Origin: Beta vulgaris subsp. vulgaris
Lineage: Eukaryota; Streptophyta; Magnoliopsida; Caryophyllales; Amaranthaceae
Length of the DNA: 64,000 nt
Direction: 5' to 3'
Assembly (NCBI RefSeq): GCF_026745355.1
Contig: NC_079208.1
Span: forward strand, 19,794,330-19,858,329
The position numbers were made by a program, and so were the translations under genes. The notes beneath the pieces were generated by a model. That model ran no database searches. It had not been told where the DNA came from and worked only from the letters and a program-made list of their open reading frames with translations. This document shows positions 45,650-57,439 of the stretch, one piece after another (within the stretch, counting starts at the first letter, position 1; each line of letters opens with the position of its first letter).

Positions 45650-47414
45650 TTGCGAAACAGGAATTGTCGTGAGATATTGCCGAGTTGGCACTCCTTTCCC
45701 GTATTCTTTTTCTTCGTCCTCTTTATTTTTGTCACTCTTTTGTTTTTCATTCTCTCCTTCTTTCTTTTTTCTCTTCTTCACTCTTTTTCTCCACAACTAC
45801 TTCACTTTTTTCCTTCTCAACCTCAACTTGTTTCATAACCGGGCCCTCATATGTCTTACCCGATCTCAAGGTAATGACATTCACTCTATCATGATTAGCA
45901 GGGTTGCTACTAGGTTGGCTCGAAAGTGATTGTTGTTGGCTAATTTGTTGGGCTTAATTGCGCAAGTTGTGTCTCCATCATCTTATTTTTGAGCTTGCAT
46001 TTGTTCGATGGTGGAGGACACTTCTGCATTGGATTTAGTTTGTTGGGTCATGAAGGCTTCAAGTGCGGCTTCAACTGAAGTCTTTTGTGACGGGGGAGGG
46101 TTATACGGGGATCTTTGTGCTTGGAAACCACCCCCTTGATTGAAACCGGGAGGTGGTCTCGAAGTGGCTTGAAATTGGTTGTTTATGGTTGAGTGAATTG
46201 GTTTTGGTTTTGGAAGGGTGCTTGTTGTGTTCGGTAATAGGGTTGTGGTTGGTGAGATTGTTGGTTTCCTTGCTTCCACCCAAAATTTGAGTGATTTCTC
46301 CAAACAGGATTAAAAGTAGGTGCGTAGGGGTCATTTCGGGCTCCTGTTGCGACTACTTGCTCCAATGTGCCATGAATGAGCCGTTATATGATCACAACCT
46401 CCACATGTTTCACAAGGTTGTAAGACATTTACCAGGCTTGATGATGAAAACGATGCCAAGTTGATCTTGTCAAGCTTTTTCATCACAACTTCCAACTTGG
46501 ACGCCAAAGCTTCATAATTGTCAACATCTATCTTACCGTGATCCTTGTATTTTTTTTCGGCCGGAACCACCCCAAGCACTATGTCTTGCTACCTCTTCAA
46601 TGGTGGCTTCTACATCATTCAAGTTAATTTACAAAAGCTGCCCTCCCGCACCCGCATCAAACTTAGCACGAGCTATGGGATTTAGGCCATCATAAAAAGA
46701 TCTCAAAAGTGTAGCCAAGTCATAACCATAATGAGGGCAAGCTCGTCTCAAGTCCTTGAACCTTTTCCATGCTTCACTCAATGTCTCACCATCTAGTTGA
46801 GAGAATGTAGCTATTTGACGTTTTAGCTCCGCCGTCTTCTCTTCCGCAACAAATCTCCTCAAAAAGGCCTTAGTACCTCCCCCCATGTTGTTAGAGAATT
46901 ATCGGGAAGTGACTCAAGCCATGCCAAAGCTCTACCATCAAGTGAAAAGTAAAAGAGATGAAGTCGAGTTTGCTCTTCTGTAGCATGATGCTCATTAATA
47001 ATTGGCTTGAAAATTCGTAATTACAAAGTGATCAAGATACTTGTAAGGACATTCACTACCTCTCCCTTCAAATTGTCTTTCCTTGATCATTCTTATCAAT
47101 TGGCTTGAAAATTCGTAATTACCATCCGGAAGAGGCGGACGGTTAATACCACTTCTCTCCTCGAATGCCATTGGAACCCCATAGTCCTCAAGAGTTCTTT
47201 GTTGATTCCCGACCATTCTAGGAGCAAAAATAGAAATTATTGGAGTACCCTGAGAAGATGAGCCCGGTGTATCACTAACTCTTACTCATGGAGATGGTGA
47301 AATAACTCAAGGTCTACCCCTTTTCCTTTTCGGAGGTCTACCCCTTTACCTTTTCGGAGGTCTATCCCTTTGCCTCTTTGGGAATGGAGTATCACCTGCG
47401 GGGTTTGTGCTCAT
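45650..47414 (-). pseudogene. Athila gag (broken)
   Basis: Start at 47414 (MSTNPAGDTPFPKR). Three basic repeats follow (47382-47311), then 47216-46995 (VPMAFEERSGINRPPLPDGN) and 46886-46629 with the Athila capsid text LDGETLSEAWKRFKDLRRAC. 46579-46331 has KLEVVMKKLDKINL and a Cys/His cluster (CETCGGCDH). The Gln/Pro-rich tail is 46334-45983. The plus-strand hydrophobic frames at 45650-45929 are by-products of the Lys/Glu-rich coding strand. Confidence 0.88.
47311..47382 (-). repeat. three 24-bp repeats at the Athila Gag N-terminus
   Basis: Units at 47311-47334, 47335-47358 and 47359-47382. On the minus strand each encodes PPKRKRGR or a variant, giving RGRP cores like AT-hooks and a nuclear-localisation-like basic run. 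One unit has a stop (AAA-to-TAA type). Confidence 0.85.
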
Positions 47415-47551
47415 GTATAACACCAAAGCTAAGTAGAGGGTTATTAATAACAAGGACAGACTTAACGACCCAAGCAAGGAATTAAGAATATGGAAATAAT
47501 AAACAACTGTAACTCATAAAACAAATAATCCAAAGTTAACCTCCGTTGCGC

Positions 47552-47569
47552 TCCCCGGCAACGGCGCCA
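47552..47569 (-). other. Athila primer binding site (tRNA-Asp)
   Basis: Minus strand TGGCGCCGTTGCCGGGGA, five bases inside the LTR end, complementary to tRNA-Asp and diagnostic for Athila-type gypsy elements. Confidence 0.94.
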
Positions 47570-47574
47570 AAATT

Positions 47575-47623
47575 TGGTAGCGAGGATCTCGGAACTAGGG
47601 ATGTAGTTAAGGCCCAAGGATCC
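47575..47623 (-). repeat. Athila 5' LTR, first part
   Basis: TGGTAGCGAGGATCTCGGAA through AAGGATCC; its counterpart in the 3' LTR is 20728-20777. It continues at 60158 after the TR-GAG insertion. Confidence 0.93.
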
Positions 47624-48273
47624 TGATGTGTTTCTTGAAGCAAGAATCACTTAATTTAGGCTCTTTGATGTAGTTTAGTGCCTTTTCTATATGAAAGATT
47701 GGATCTTTATTGAATCTTGAATGAATCTTGATTTTAAGTGGCTCTTTAAGGTTTCTTGATTGATTCTTTAATGAAATAGTAACAAAAGTAGTAAATAGTA
47801 ACCTGGATATATAGAACTTAGGCGTATTTCGTCTCGAAGTTCAACTAGGGTTTTGGATTCTCTCCTAAATCTTAACTCATAAGAATTAACTCAAAAATAT
47901 TCTCTACTTTATTAATGTGGCCGAAATTCTCTATTTATATTACAAGAATCCTAAGTTATCTAGTAAAGATTAAAGGATAAAGATAAATAACTAACTAACT
48001 TATCTATCTTTATCTTAAAGGATAAAGATAAATAACAAACTAACTAAAATATCTAATTCACACGCCTATTTTAAGATAAACATAAAAATAAGACTCCTAA
48101 TCAGACTAAATGACAAAGGAATTAGACTCCTAAGTATAATAGGATTCCTTCATCACTTAAACACCTAAATTAAAACAATTAAAAACAATTAAGCTACATA
48201 GTCTCCTAACAGAACTAGAATACTGCATAGATGTCCTAACAGAACTTGGACTCTTCACCTTAGCCACGCATTA
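47624..48273 (-). repeat. 3' LTR of TR-GAG-like element (650 bp)
   Basis: Starts TGATGTGTTTCTTG; ends AGCCACGCATTA. The other copy ends GCATCA, so the last bases have mutated. No ORF of note. Confidence 0.9.
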
Positions 48274-48290
48274 TACTCCCCCTGTAGAAA
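48274..48290 (-). other. TR-GAG polypurine tract
   Basis: Minus strand CTACAGGGGGAGTA next to the LTR start. Confidence 0.75.
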
Positions 48291-48309
48291 AAACACTTGA
48301 CCACAAGTT

Positions 48310-49209
48310 TTAGTCTTCGAAGCATGGGACTATATGACTGAGGCCTTGGTAACAAAAACATTGAGGTTTCTTGGCCTTGCTCATGGCACTTGAAGGAATA
48401 GAAGGAGATGTGGTGGAGGGCTCTTATGCCTTGGGCTTATCACTCGACAATTCAGGCGTGGGGGAAGGCGTGCTTGACGAAGCATCCAACGAGGGAGAAG
48501 GTGGGCTAAACCATGAGGGCTTCTTAAAACGATGCTCGTTTAGTTGGCGCTCAACCTTGGAAGCAAGAAGGCACACATCATCAAACGTTACATATTGCTG
48601 CAATTCAACCACATTGGCGATGAACTTGTTTAAACCAACAAGAAAATGAGCGCTCTTCTATTCGTCCTCTTCTTTAATATCACACGCCATATGGAGCCTT
48701 TCATACTCTTTAATGTATTGTTCGACACTCATAGTGGCTTGATGCAAGGAATTGCGGCGCATAAAAAGCTCTTGTCAGTAGGTTCTAGGCACAAAACATT
48801 TGCGCATCTTAGTTTTGAGGGAGGACCAGCAATCAATGGGTTGTTTGTCCTCTCTTGCACGCCTAGTACGCGTGGAATCGTACCTAAGTGAAGCGTACTT
48901 GGTGAGCTTTAGAATAGCATAGGAAAAACGTGAACCATCACTGAAGTTCTTGTGATAAAAGAACCGATCCAACCTGCTTTCCCACTCCAAATATGTTTCA
49001 GGGTTGAGGTTTCCATCAAAGGAAGGCAAATCAACCAACCTTAAGTCATTTTCACGCCTAAAATGATGTGGAGGTGGTCGTGCAAAGTTTACATCACGTT
49101 CAAAGGTGGAAACTTTCGTGGTCATAGCAGCCATCTGAGCCGCGGGTAGTTGAACTTGTTCTTGGGTAGCCTTAATGGCGTCATGCAAGGATTGGTGATC
49201 GTCAGGCAT
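48310..49209 (-). pseudogene. TR-GAG gag, one 300-codon frame with three nonsense codons
   Basis: Start at 49209, stop at 48310, all in one frame. Residues 75-145 are the capsid signature (LVDLPSFDGNLNPETYLEWE, KLTKYASLRYDS). Then come VEQYIKEYERLH and VELQQYVTFDDVCLLASKVE, a Ser/Pro-rich linker, and a knuckle CFCYQGLSHIVPC at 48360-48322 where the second Cys is Tyr. Stops at 48775 (TGA), about 48642 (TAG) and 48422 (TAA) are each one C-to-T change from a sense codon. No frameshift is present, unusual in this window. Confidence 0.87.
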
Positions 49210-49241
49210 GGAGGAGGTGAAGTAGAGGTGCAGGAAAAAGA

Positions 49242-49257
49242 GGCAGCAGCTACACCA
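49242..49257 (-). other. TR-GAG primer binding site (probable)
   Basis: Minus strand TGGTGTAGCTGCTGCC two bases after the LTR end. It has the TGG start of a PBS, but I cannot assign the tRNA. Confidence 0.5.
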
Positions 49258-49259
49258 CT

Positions 49260-49641
49260 TGATGTGTTTCTTGAAGCAAGAATCACTTAATTTAGGCTCT
49301 TTGATGTAGTTTAGTGGCTTTTCTATATGAAAGATTGGATCTTTATATAATCTTGAACGAATCTTGATTTAAAGAATGGTTCTTTAAGGTTTCTTGATTG
49401 ATTCTTTAATGAAATAGTAACAAAAGTAGTAAATAGTAACTAGGATATGAAGAACTTAGGCGTATTTCGTCTCAAAGTTCAACTAGGGTTTTGGATTCTC
49501 TCCTAAATCTTTAACTCACAAGAATTAACTCAAAAATAATCTCTACTTTATTAATATGGCCGAAATTCTCTATTTATATTACAAGAATCCTAACTTATCT
49601 AGTAAAGCTTAAAGGATAAAGATAAATAACTAACTAACTTA
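49260..49641 (-). repeat. TR-GAG 5' LTR, first part
   Basis: Matches 47624 onward until SIRE-1 enters; continues at 59839. Confidence 0.93.
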
Positions 49642-49646
49642 TCAAC
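49642..49646. other. SIRE-1 target-site duplication, left copy (TCAAC)
   Basis: TCAAC before TGTTATTTCCC at 49647, and again at 59839-59843 after the LTR end TTCAACA. Confidence 0.93.
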
Positions 49647-51011
49647 TGTTATTTCCCTAGGAACACTACAAGAGGGGGGGTGAATTGTATGTGTAGAAAT
49701 AAACGTAATTTTTTGCGGAAATTTAAACTTAAACAAATAAACAAGCTAGAGGAACACAAGGGATTTTCACGAGGAAAAACTTCTTGGGTCCAACAAGAAG
49801 AAACAACCTCGACCACTAGGGATTTTAAACTCAACTCTTTCACTAATTAGGCCAAACAACTTTGTTACAACCTAATTCAATTCTCGAGCCACACCTTGAG
49901 TTCCTAAACTCAAGTTCCTGAGCCACTGTTCCCTTAACAGCAGTTCCTCTCAACTTCACTCGAAGTTTTCTCACTCTTACTAGCTTCACTCAAAGATTCT
50001 CTCTTACAGAACTTCACTCAAAGTCCCCTTACCCCAAAAACCAAAATATAATTGATCGAAATAAGCTTAGTGGAATTAGAGTAAGTAAGCAAATAACAAA
50101 TGGCTATTATGAGAGAACTAAGGCACTGACACTTAATTAGTTAAACTCACTAAATCACTTAGTCAGACACAATTTGGAACTTACTTAGACTTCAATATTT
50201 ATAGTGACAGTAATATAGAACGTGGGAATTAAAACGTGTATTTGTGAAAAACCATTATCCCATGATGTTCCTTCGTTTAAGGAACACGTTCCTTAACACA
50301 TCCCATGATCCCATGATCACTTCTTAGATGTGGACATGTCTTAATTACTGCTCCTAGAATATAGGAATTACTTGAGCATTATCTGAAAATCAGTTTTAAT
50401 TTAAAACAGATTTAATATTAAGACTGAAATTAAATCCTTAAGAAAATATTATCTTTTAAATAAAATCCTTTAAAAACCGAATAATATTTTTCTTATCTTT
50501 TTCGAAAAACAAAATCTTTTCCTTAAAAAGATTTTCCATAAAAATGGATTTTCTCTTAGATTAAAACGGTTACCTATTTTTTAGGCATGATTTACTCAAC
50601 TTCCATTAGTGAACCGTTATAATGCTTCGAGCCTAAGTCTAGTTCCTTTTATTTACAAGTTCCTTTAACTGATTTATTTAGTGCCAATTCGTCTGTTCCT
50701 TACAAAGGAATAGACTATCTTTCTCAAATAAAACTGCCAATGTTCCTTACCAACATTACTCGTTCCTTTACAATGGTACTAGAAAATAAAAACGCCTTGC
50801 TTTATTCTTCTTGCTCCAATGTTGCTCCAGTATTAATTAGAGAAACATCTTCACTTAGTCTTCAAAATACTCACTTGATTTCTTCCTTGACTTAGTATTC
50901 TCTTTGTTCATTTCAATGATACCTTAAAAATCATACACTTAAATAACTCATTAGTCCACTACTTAGTTTGCATCTTTGTTCCTTTGTCATCATCAAAACT
51001 AGGGTTCAACA
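49647..51011 (-). repeat. 3' LTR of SIRE-1 (1365 bp)
   Basis: Plus strand starts TGTTATTTCCCTAGG and ends CTAGGGTTCAACA. Near-copy of 58473-59838. It contains GGAACACGTTCC-type inverted words near 50280. Confidence 0.96.
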
Positions 51012-51026
51012 ATTTCCCCCTTTTTG
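51012..51026 (-). other. SIRE-1 polypurine tract
   Basis: Minus strand AAAAAGGGGGAAAT directly before the LTR start TGTTGAACCC; same design as in copia-3. Confidence 0.92.
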
Positions 51027-51601
51027 ATGATGACAACAAAGGTACAAACTAAGGAAATAAAAAATAATATAAGTGAATGAAAAACATAAAACAATAAAGT
51101 AGAAATGAAAAATACAACAAAATTAAGTAACCCACTTAATGTTTGATTTTGATTTTTCATTTACCTTAACCTATTTTTGATTTTTCATTTACCTTAAGCT
51201 ATTTTTTTGATTTTTCATTTACCCATACAAAAATTTTCATTTTATTATTTTATTGACAGTTTGTTCCTTAAATCTTTTCCCATTTGTCATCTTCAAAAAG
51301 AGCAAACTGTGCATGATTTCATGAATTGATTTCAAGACCTTGAGACCATAAGCAAACACCAATCATGGTTAAGTTAGAATATACAAAGGTTAGACTAGCT
51401 CAAACATCAATCACAGAATATTAGCCATTCCAAGGAAGAAATTATGCACATAAATCACAAACGAAGACAAAGTAGCAAAAGTCATATTTATATAGCACTT
51501 GTTCCTTGAACTACAAAAAGAGACAAAGAAAGAAAAAGAGAAAGAAAAAACGATGCAAAGCTAACAATCTTGTTCCTCGAAAGACAAAGAGGAACTAAGA
51601 A
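51027..51601 (-). other. SIRE-1 3' untranslated region
   Basis: AT-rich; contains three near-copies of TTTTTGATTTTTCATTTACC at about 51150-51230. No ORF. Confidence 0.75.
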
Positions 51602-52984
51602 CTAGGAAAGGGAAGGGGAATGGTGTTCCTCAACAACTTCTTCTTCTACCACATCCTTCACTTTCTTCATCACTTCACCATGATTTTCACCAACCTTCTG
51701 CTTCAAACTCTCAAGGGCTAGGGCCATTGTCTCCATCTTCTTCTGTTGCTCAGTCACCATATCACTTAGAACTTTCATGAGACCCGGCATCTTATCAGTT
51801 TTATCATCTAAGGTCCAGTGAAGATGATTATTAAATTTTATCATATGTTGTGCAGGAAGACAAACTTCATTTACCCAGCCACAATCATCCGAAGGAACTT
51901 GTTCCTCACCCTTAGAACCAGAGGCAGTAGGAGGTTTTGGTAGAGGAACTGGGCTAGGGTTGTTTGAAGGACCATCAGTTCCTAGAGTAGAAACAGATGG
52001 AGAGGTGGTGGTATATATGTGAGGAAGAAAAGGTGGTGGTGGTGGTGGTGGTGGAAGATTTGTAGAGGTGGTGGAGAAGGGATTAGGACCAGTCAACTCA
52101 TCCTTTATCTGTTCAAAGCTGGAAGGAACAGAAAAAGATGAGGGAGAGATGGAAGAAAGTTTAGTGAGGGGAACAGAGAGTTTAGGTGATGATGGAGGAG
52201 TTGGTTCCTTGGTAGAGTTTTGTTCCTGTTCCTCCACATCAGAAAGAACTAATCGAGAGTCCTTGTTAGAAGGAACAGGGGCAGAAACAACAATTTTCAG
52301 TCTAGAGCTCTGCGTAACTCTTGTAGGAACATGAGGGGTAGGCTTTTTGGCAACTGTTTTGCGCCTCTTTGGTTTAGGTTCCTTGGGTTCAATGGGTGCA
52401 GGAACTGGTTCCTCCAAAATCACATCTACTAGTTCCTCTTCAACTGCCCTGGGCAGTTTCCTCTTGCTAGAGGAACTGGGAGCTGTTCTCCCTTGAGTTA
52501 GTACTCCCTCTTGCACAGAGAGATCCAAACCACTTAGAGTTTTCTCATTAAGAATATTTCCCTACTTAATTCCTAAAGTGGGCCAACCAGTTATCTTTAC
52601 CTTAAAGTGATGAATGAGAGAGGTGATCAAAGCGCCATAACCAACTACACAATTATTTTCTATACAGTGGGTAAGATGTTGGATGAAAAGAGAAGGAAAG
52701 TTTATTTGTATATGCTGATCTAGGCAGAACATATAACACATGTCCAAGAGACCCACTTCATTCCTCTTTTCAGTTCGAGGAATGAGTGCTCTCCAAACTA
52801 AATATACAAAGACTTTGTGGACAGGAGAGAGTAGGTTGTGGTTTATCTTATTCTGACCAGCAATTCCCCCAAAAGATTCAACAATCTTGTCTTGGGGAAA
52901 ATTAGGAGAAGAGGTGTTTTCCGTTTGCATGGTTTTGGGAGATTTTGTGTTTGGAAAAGGTGAATTGCATGATGTTTTTGCCAT
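51602..52984 (-). pseudogene. SIRE-1 third ORF, 461-codon frame with one TAG
   Basis: Start at 52984 (MAKTSCNSPFPNTKS). Residues about 35-140 form the globular block LLSPVHKVFVYLVWRALIPR, LLDMCYMFCLDQHIQINFPS, matching the copia-3 third ORF. A TAG at 52562 (likely from CAG) is the only break. Then a basic region (KPKRRKTVAKKP), Ser/Pro-rich linker with a run of eight Pro, and a C-terminal coiled coil (MVTEQQKKMETMALALESLK). No signal peptide or membrane helix is visible, so an envelope role is not supported by sequence. Resembles plant Transposase_32-type proteins by pattern; function unknown. Confidence 0.75.
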
Positions 52985-53480
52985 TTTGTGAAGTAAGGTT
53001 GGGGTTTTATGGTTTGTGAAGAGGTGTGAGGAGGATTATGAATGGCAAAGTTTAAGAGTCTAAGGAACACAATTTATGAGATGAATTAAAGAGGAAGATG
53101 AAATGCATGTAACAATAGGTGAAGTGTTACACGCGTAAAAACAAAAAAATAAATAAAAAATACAAAAAACAGATAAATGAGAATCATGATTTAATTAAAT
53201 CTGATTCCTATATTTTTCGGATTTTTGGATCCTAAAAGCTAAGGAACTTGTGCTATAGGAACAACTTATGCTACACATCAACGTTCTTCATATTATGCAT
53301 GTTTCTTTACCTTAGGAACAGTAAGGGGAGTATTATGTGACATTTGTGAGTTGTTTTATTCTTTGAATTCATGTTTATGTTTCAACATTCTATTTGCAAT
53401 GGTCTTAGGCAATTAAACATATCTATATCACACAAGTATCAAATTATTCAAACATGGGGGAATTGAATAGGAACAATACT
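52985..53480 (-). other. SIRE-1 spacer between pol and third ORF
   Basis: About 500 bases; AT-rich, with no frame over 75 codons that makes sense. Contains TTTTCGGATTTTTGG and several GGAAC words. Confidence 0.65.
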
Positions 53481-55050
53481 TAATTTTATTAACCTAACTC
53501 AAGCCTTAATTTTTCATATCTATCTCTTTGTAAAGGCTTAGTTAGTATATCAGCAATCTGATTTCAGTTTGACAAAACTCAAGTTTAATCAAACCTTTTT
53601 CACATTTTCTTTAAAAAGTGATGTCTGAATGTATATGCTTTAACTCTGAATGATGCACTGGATCTTTGAAATACTAATGCACTATATTATCACAATAAAT
53701 AGGAACACAATTAAAGTTTATTCCATAGTCACTAAGTTGTTGTTTTATCCAAAGCATTTGAGAGCAACATGCAGCAGCTGCTACATATTCTGCTTCAGCA
53801 GTGGATAAAGCAATGTGTTTTGTTTCTTGGTACTCCAAGAAACTAAACTGTGACCAAGGAATTGTGCCATACCTGAGGTGCTTTTCCTATTTACAAGATC
53901 TCCAGCATAATCTGCATCTGCATATCCTTTTAGCTCGAATGTATCACTTCTTGGATAGTAGAGTCCAAGATCATCTGTTCCTTTAAGATATCTAAGAATT
54001 CTCTTCACGCAGTAGGTGAGACTCTTTGGATTTGCTTGAAATCTAGCACACAAACCAACACTGAAAGCTATGTCTGGACGACTAGCAGTTAGATACAAAA
54101 GTGAACCAATCATTCCTCTATATTTTGTTTGATCAACACTTGTTCCTATGGAGTCTTCATCTAATCTAGTTGAAGTTCCCATAGGAGTGTGATTTATCTT
54201 TGAATTTTCGAGGCCATATTTCTTTAATAGTTCCTTTATGTATTTTTGTTGGTGAACAATTATTCCTTTTTCAGTTTGTTTGATTTGTATCCAAGAAAGA
54301 AATTTAACTCACCCATCATACTCATTTCAAATTCATTCTCATGAGATTGAGAATTCTTTGCACAATGTTTCATTGTAGCTCCGAATATGATGTCATCAAC
54401 ATATATTTGAACAAGCAAAATTCAGTTCCTTTAGATTTTAGGAACAAGGTTTTATCAACCTTTCCTCTTTTAAAATTGTTTTCTAAAAGGAACTTAGATA
54501 ATCTCTCATACCATGATCTAGGCTTGTTTTAACCCATAAAGAGCTTTATCAAGCTTGTAGACATGATTTGGGAGATTATTTTTTCAAAGCCGGGGTTGTT
54601 CAACATATACATCTTCTTTAGATAGCCATTTAAAAATGCACACTTAACATCCATTTGATATAATTTAAATCCCATGTAAGCAGCAAATGCAATTAAATTC
54701 TAATGGCTTCTAATCTAGCTACAGGAGCAAAGGTTTCTTCATAATCTATTCCTTCTTGTTGATTATAACCTTTTACTACAAGTCTAGCTTTGTTCTTACA
54801 ATGGTTCCATATTCATCTAGTTTGTTTCTAAACACCCATTTTAAGCCAATTACTTTTTGTTGTTTAGATGAGGAACTAGATGCCATACCTTGTTTCTTTC
54901 AAACTCATTTAATTCAGCTTGCATTGCAGTAATCCAATCAGAGTCAGTTAAGGCTTCTTCATGATTTCTTGGTTCCATCATTGATAGGAACGCATGAAAT
55001 GCACAAAATTCCTTAACTGAGATCTAGTTTGCGTACCTTTGGATATGTCG
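53481..55050 (-). pseudogene. SIRE-1 reverse transcriptase-RNase H (broken)
   Basis: 54182-53781 has YRGMIGSLLYLTASRPDIAF and GYADADYAGDLVNRKSTSG. The next frame has the AEAEYVAAAACCSQ RNase H motif (about 53800-53760). Upstream, 55040-54190 keeps RT text in shifting frames (DESDWITAMQAELNEF-type, [32 protein letters not shown] near 54390). At least five frameshifts. Confidence 0.88.
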
Positions 55051-55539
55051 CTGATTATGAGTTCCATGGATGTGACTTTTGTATCTCCAAGGTTTTGGTT
55101 GAAACTCTCTTATAGGAACATGTTGTTCCTCATGAGTTCCTTGAGTAGATGAGGAACTCTGTCAGTTGTTCCTCTGTTAGCCTCGTGGACTCAGTTCCTT
55201 CATTTGAGGAACAGGAAGACATCTTCTCCTCCTTGAGGAACAGGAACATCATTGTTGTATTTTAAATCTCTGTTCCTTTCCTCTTTCACTTCTTCTTCTT
55301 CTTGTGAATCTGCTTTTCCACTTAGGTTGTACAACCCTTTCATAGTCTCAACCTGTATGCTTGGATTTATTTGTCAGATTCATCAAAGATTACATGAATA
55401 CTTTCTTCAACACACATAGTTCTTTTGTTATATACTCTATAAGCTTTACTATGTGAGAGTATCCTAAAATATTGCTTCATCACTCCTTGCATCAAATTTT
55501 CCAAGATTATCTTTTCCATTATTATGCACATAACATTTG

Positions 55540-56620
55540 CACCAAATGTTCTAAAATAGTGATATTTGGTTTCTTTCCAAAGTAAAGTTCATAAGGAGTT
55601 TTTTAATGATAGGTCTCATCATGGCACGATTAATTATGTGACAAGCAGTATTAACAGCTTCAGCCCAAAAGTTCCTTGGAAGTTCACTAGCAATTAACAT
55701 GGTTCTAGACATTTCCTCCAAAGTTCTATTTTTCCTTTCTACAACACCATTTTGTTGTGGTGTTCTAGGGGCAGAAAAATTATGATCTAGGCCATTATCT
55801 CTGCTTAAGTCATCAAATTTATAATTTTCGAATTCTCTGCCATGATCATATCTAATACACATTATTTTATGACCACTTAAAAACTCTTTTAGCAAAGACA
55901 AGGAACTCATCATAAGTTTCATCTTTACTAGAAGAAAAATAACCCAAGTATACCTAGAGTAGTCATCTACAATACAAACATACCTCTTTCCACTTCTCTT
56001 TGAATTCTCATGGTCCACATAAGTCCATATGAATTAATTCTAATGGTTTAGTGGTACTTACAATCGTTTTAGATTTGAAAGAGGATCTTACTTGCTTCCT
56101 CGTGCACATGCATCACAAACTTGATCAATATGAAATTTTATGGATGGTAATCCTAAAACAAGATCTTTTGATCTAAGTTTCTCAAGTAATGAAAAGCTAG
56201 CATGTCCTAGACGCTTGTGCCAAAGAAGTGAATCATCTTCAATAACACTAAGACAAGTTAAATTGATTTGAGGAACAAGGTCAGATCCACAATGTATGTG
56301 TTCCCTTTCCTTGTTCCTTCCAAGATAACCTTCTTAGTTTTAATGTTGATGATCAAGCATTTTTTTATATAAATTTTACAGATTTCCTTCACAGAATTGA
56401 GAAATCTTAATAGATTATGTTTTAGACCTTCAACTAAAAATACATTTTCAATGGATGTAATGGTGACTTACCAACCTTACCCATGGCAACTATGTTACCT
56501 TTCTTATTTCACCAAATGTTACACTTCCACCTTCATAGGTTGTGAGTGAGAGAAACTTAGTTTTGTCTCCTGTCATGTGCTTGGAACAACCACTATCGAG
56601 ATACCATGTGTTGTTCCCCC
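55540..56620 (-). pseudogene. SIRE-1 protease end and integrase (broken)
   Basis: Near 56610-56530 the minus strand encodes WYLDSGCSKHMTGDKTKF, the protease active site. Integrase text follows with LWHKRLGHASFSLLEKL near 56220-56160. 56018-55551 has the core (IVDDYSRYTWVIFLLVK, IRYDHGREFENYKFDD) with APRTPQQNGVVERKNRTLEE and the catalytic Glu. The second acidic residue is read as RYDHG where the family has RSDHG, so the Asp is retained. Confidence 0.88.
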
Positions 56621-57439
56621 TCACTCCAACCTGCAAAAATCAACTAGTTGTTAGTTGTAGGAACCCCTCTTTCGTGGGTTCCTGTTCTTGACTAGGATTT
56701 GTTTTGACAACCCATTTTTTTTACTTATTTCACATTTTCCAATCATTCAGATTTTAGTTGACATTGATTTATGTAATGACCTACCTTCCACAATACATAC
56801 AAATTTATCCTAGGTAGATCAACATATTTCTTTGTCTTGTTCCTTTTCTTGTAGTTTTCAAAACCAAGACCTTCCTTTTCTTGGTCTGTGGTTTCTCAAT
56901 CCACTTAGGAACCATGATTTTGCCTCTTTCCTTGCACAACCAGTTCCTTTTTAAGATTCAGATCTGTTCCTTTAAAAATTTTTTTTTATTCAAATTTTAA
57001 TCTCAGATCTGTATCCTTTCAAAGGGTTGATCTTATATCAAAGGAACTCGAACAGGGCAAACTCCTTCAAGTGTGAAATTCTAAATTAATTAGATAATTT
57101 TCATTTTTCAAACTTTCATAATATTCTTTGATTTTTAAGTTTTTTCAAAACAATCAAAGAATCTAGTTTCAACATTGTTCTCATTTTCTTAAGCCATTCT
57201 ATGTGTTCCTTGCAAACCTTTAAGGCTTGTTCCGTTTGTTTCACGTTTTTCACGTTCATCTCTACATTCAAGAATTGCATCATAAAGAAGATCATATATT
57301 TCAGGCCTAGTTTTACAATCTAAGTCTGACTCAAGACCATGTTGACTTACCTCAAATCTTCATCTTCTTTTTCTCATGTTTGCCATGAGGCAAAGGTTTG
57401 TGTTTCTTCAGTTTTTGTTCCTCTTCCTTCCGTCTCTGA

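Noticed and set aside
45650..45929. Phe/Ser/Leu-rich membrane-like ORFs in three plus-strand frames
   Set aside because: Antisense of the Lys/Glu-rich Athila gag-protease linker.
52068..52334. 88-codon plus-strand ORF
   Set aside because: Antisense to the SIRE-1 third ORF and without any recognisable motif.
51602..52984. Envelope glycoprotein
   Set aside because: Position fits the 'env-like' ORF of SIRE elements, but no signal peptide, membrane helix or glycoprotein pattern is present.
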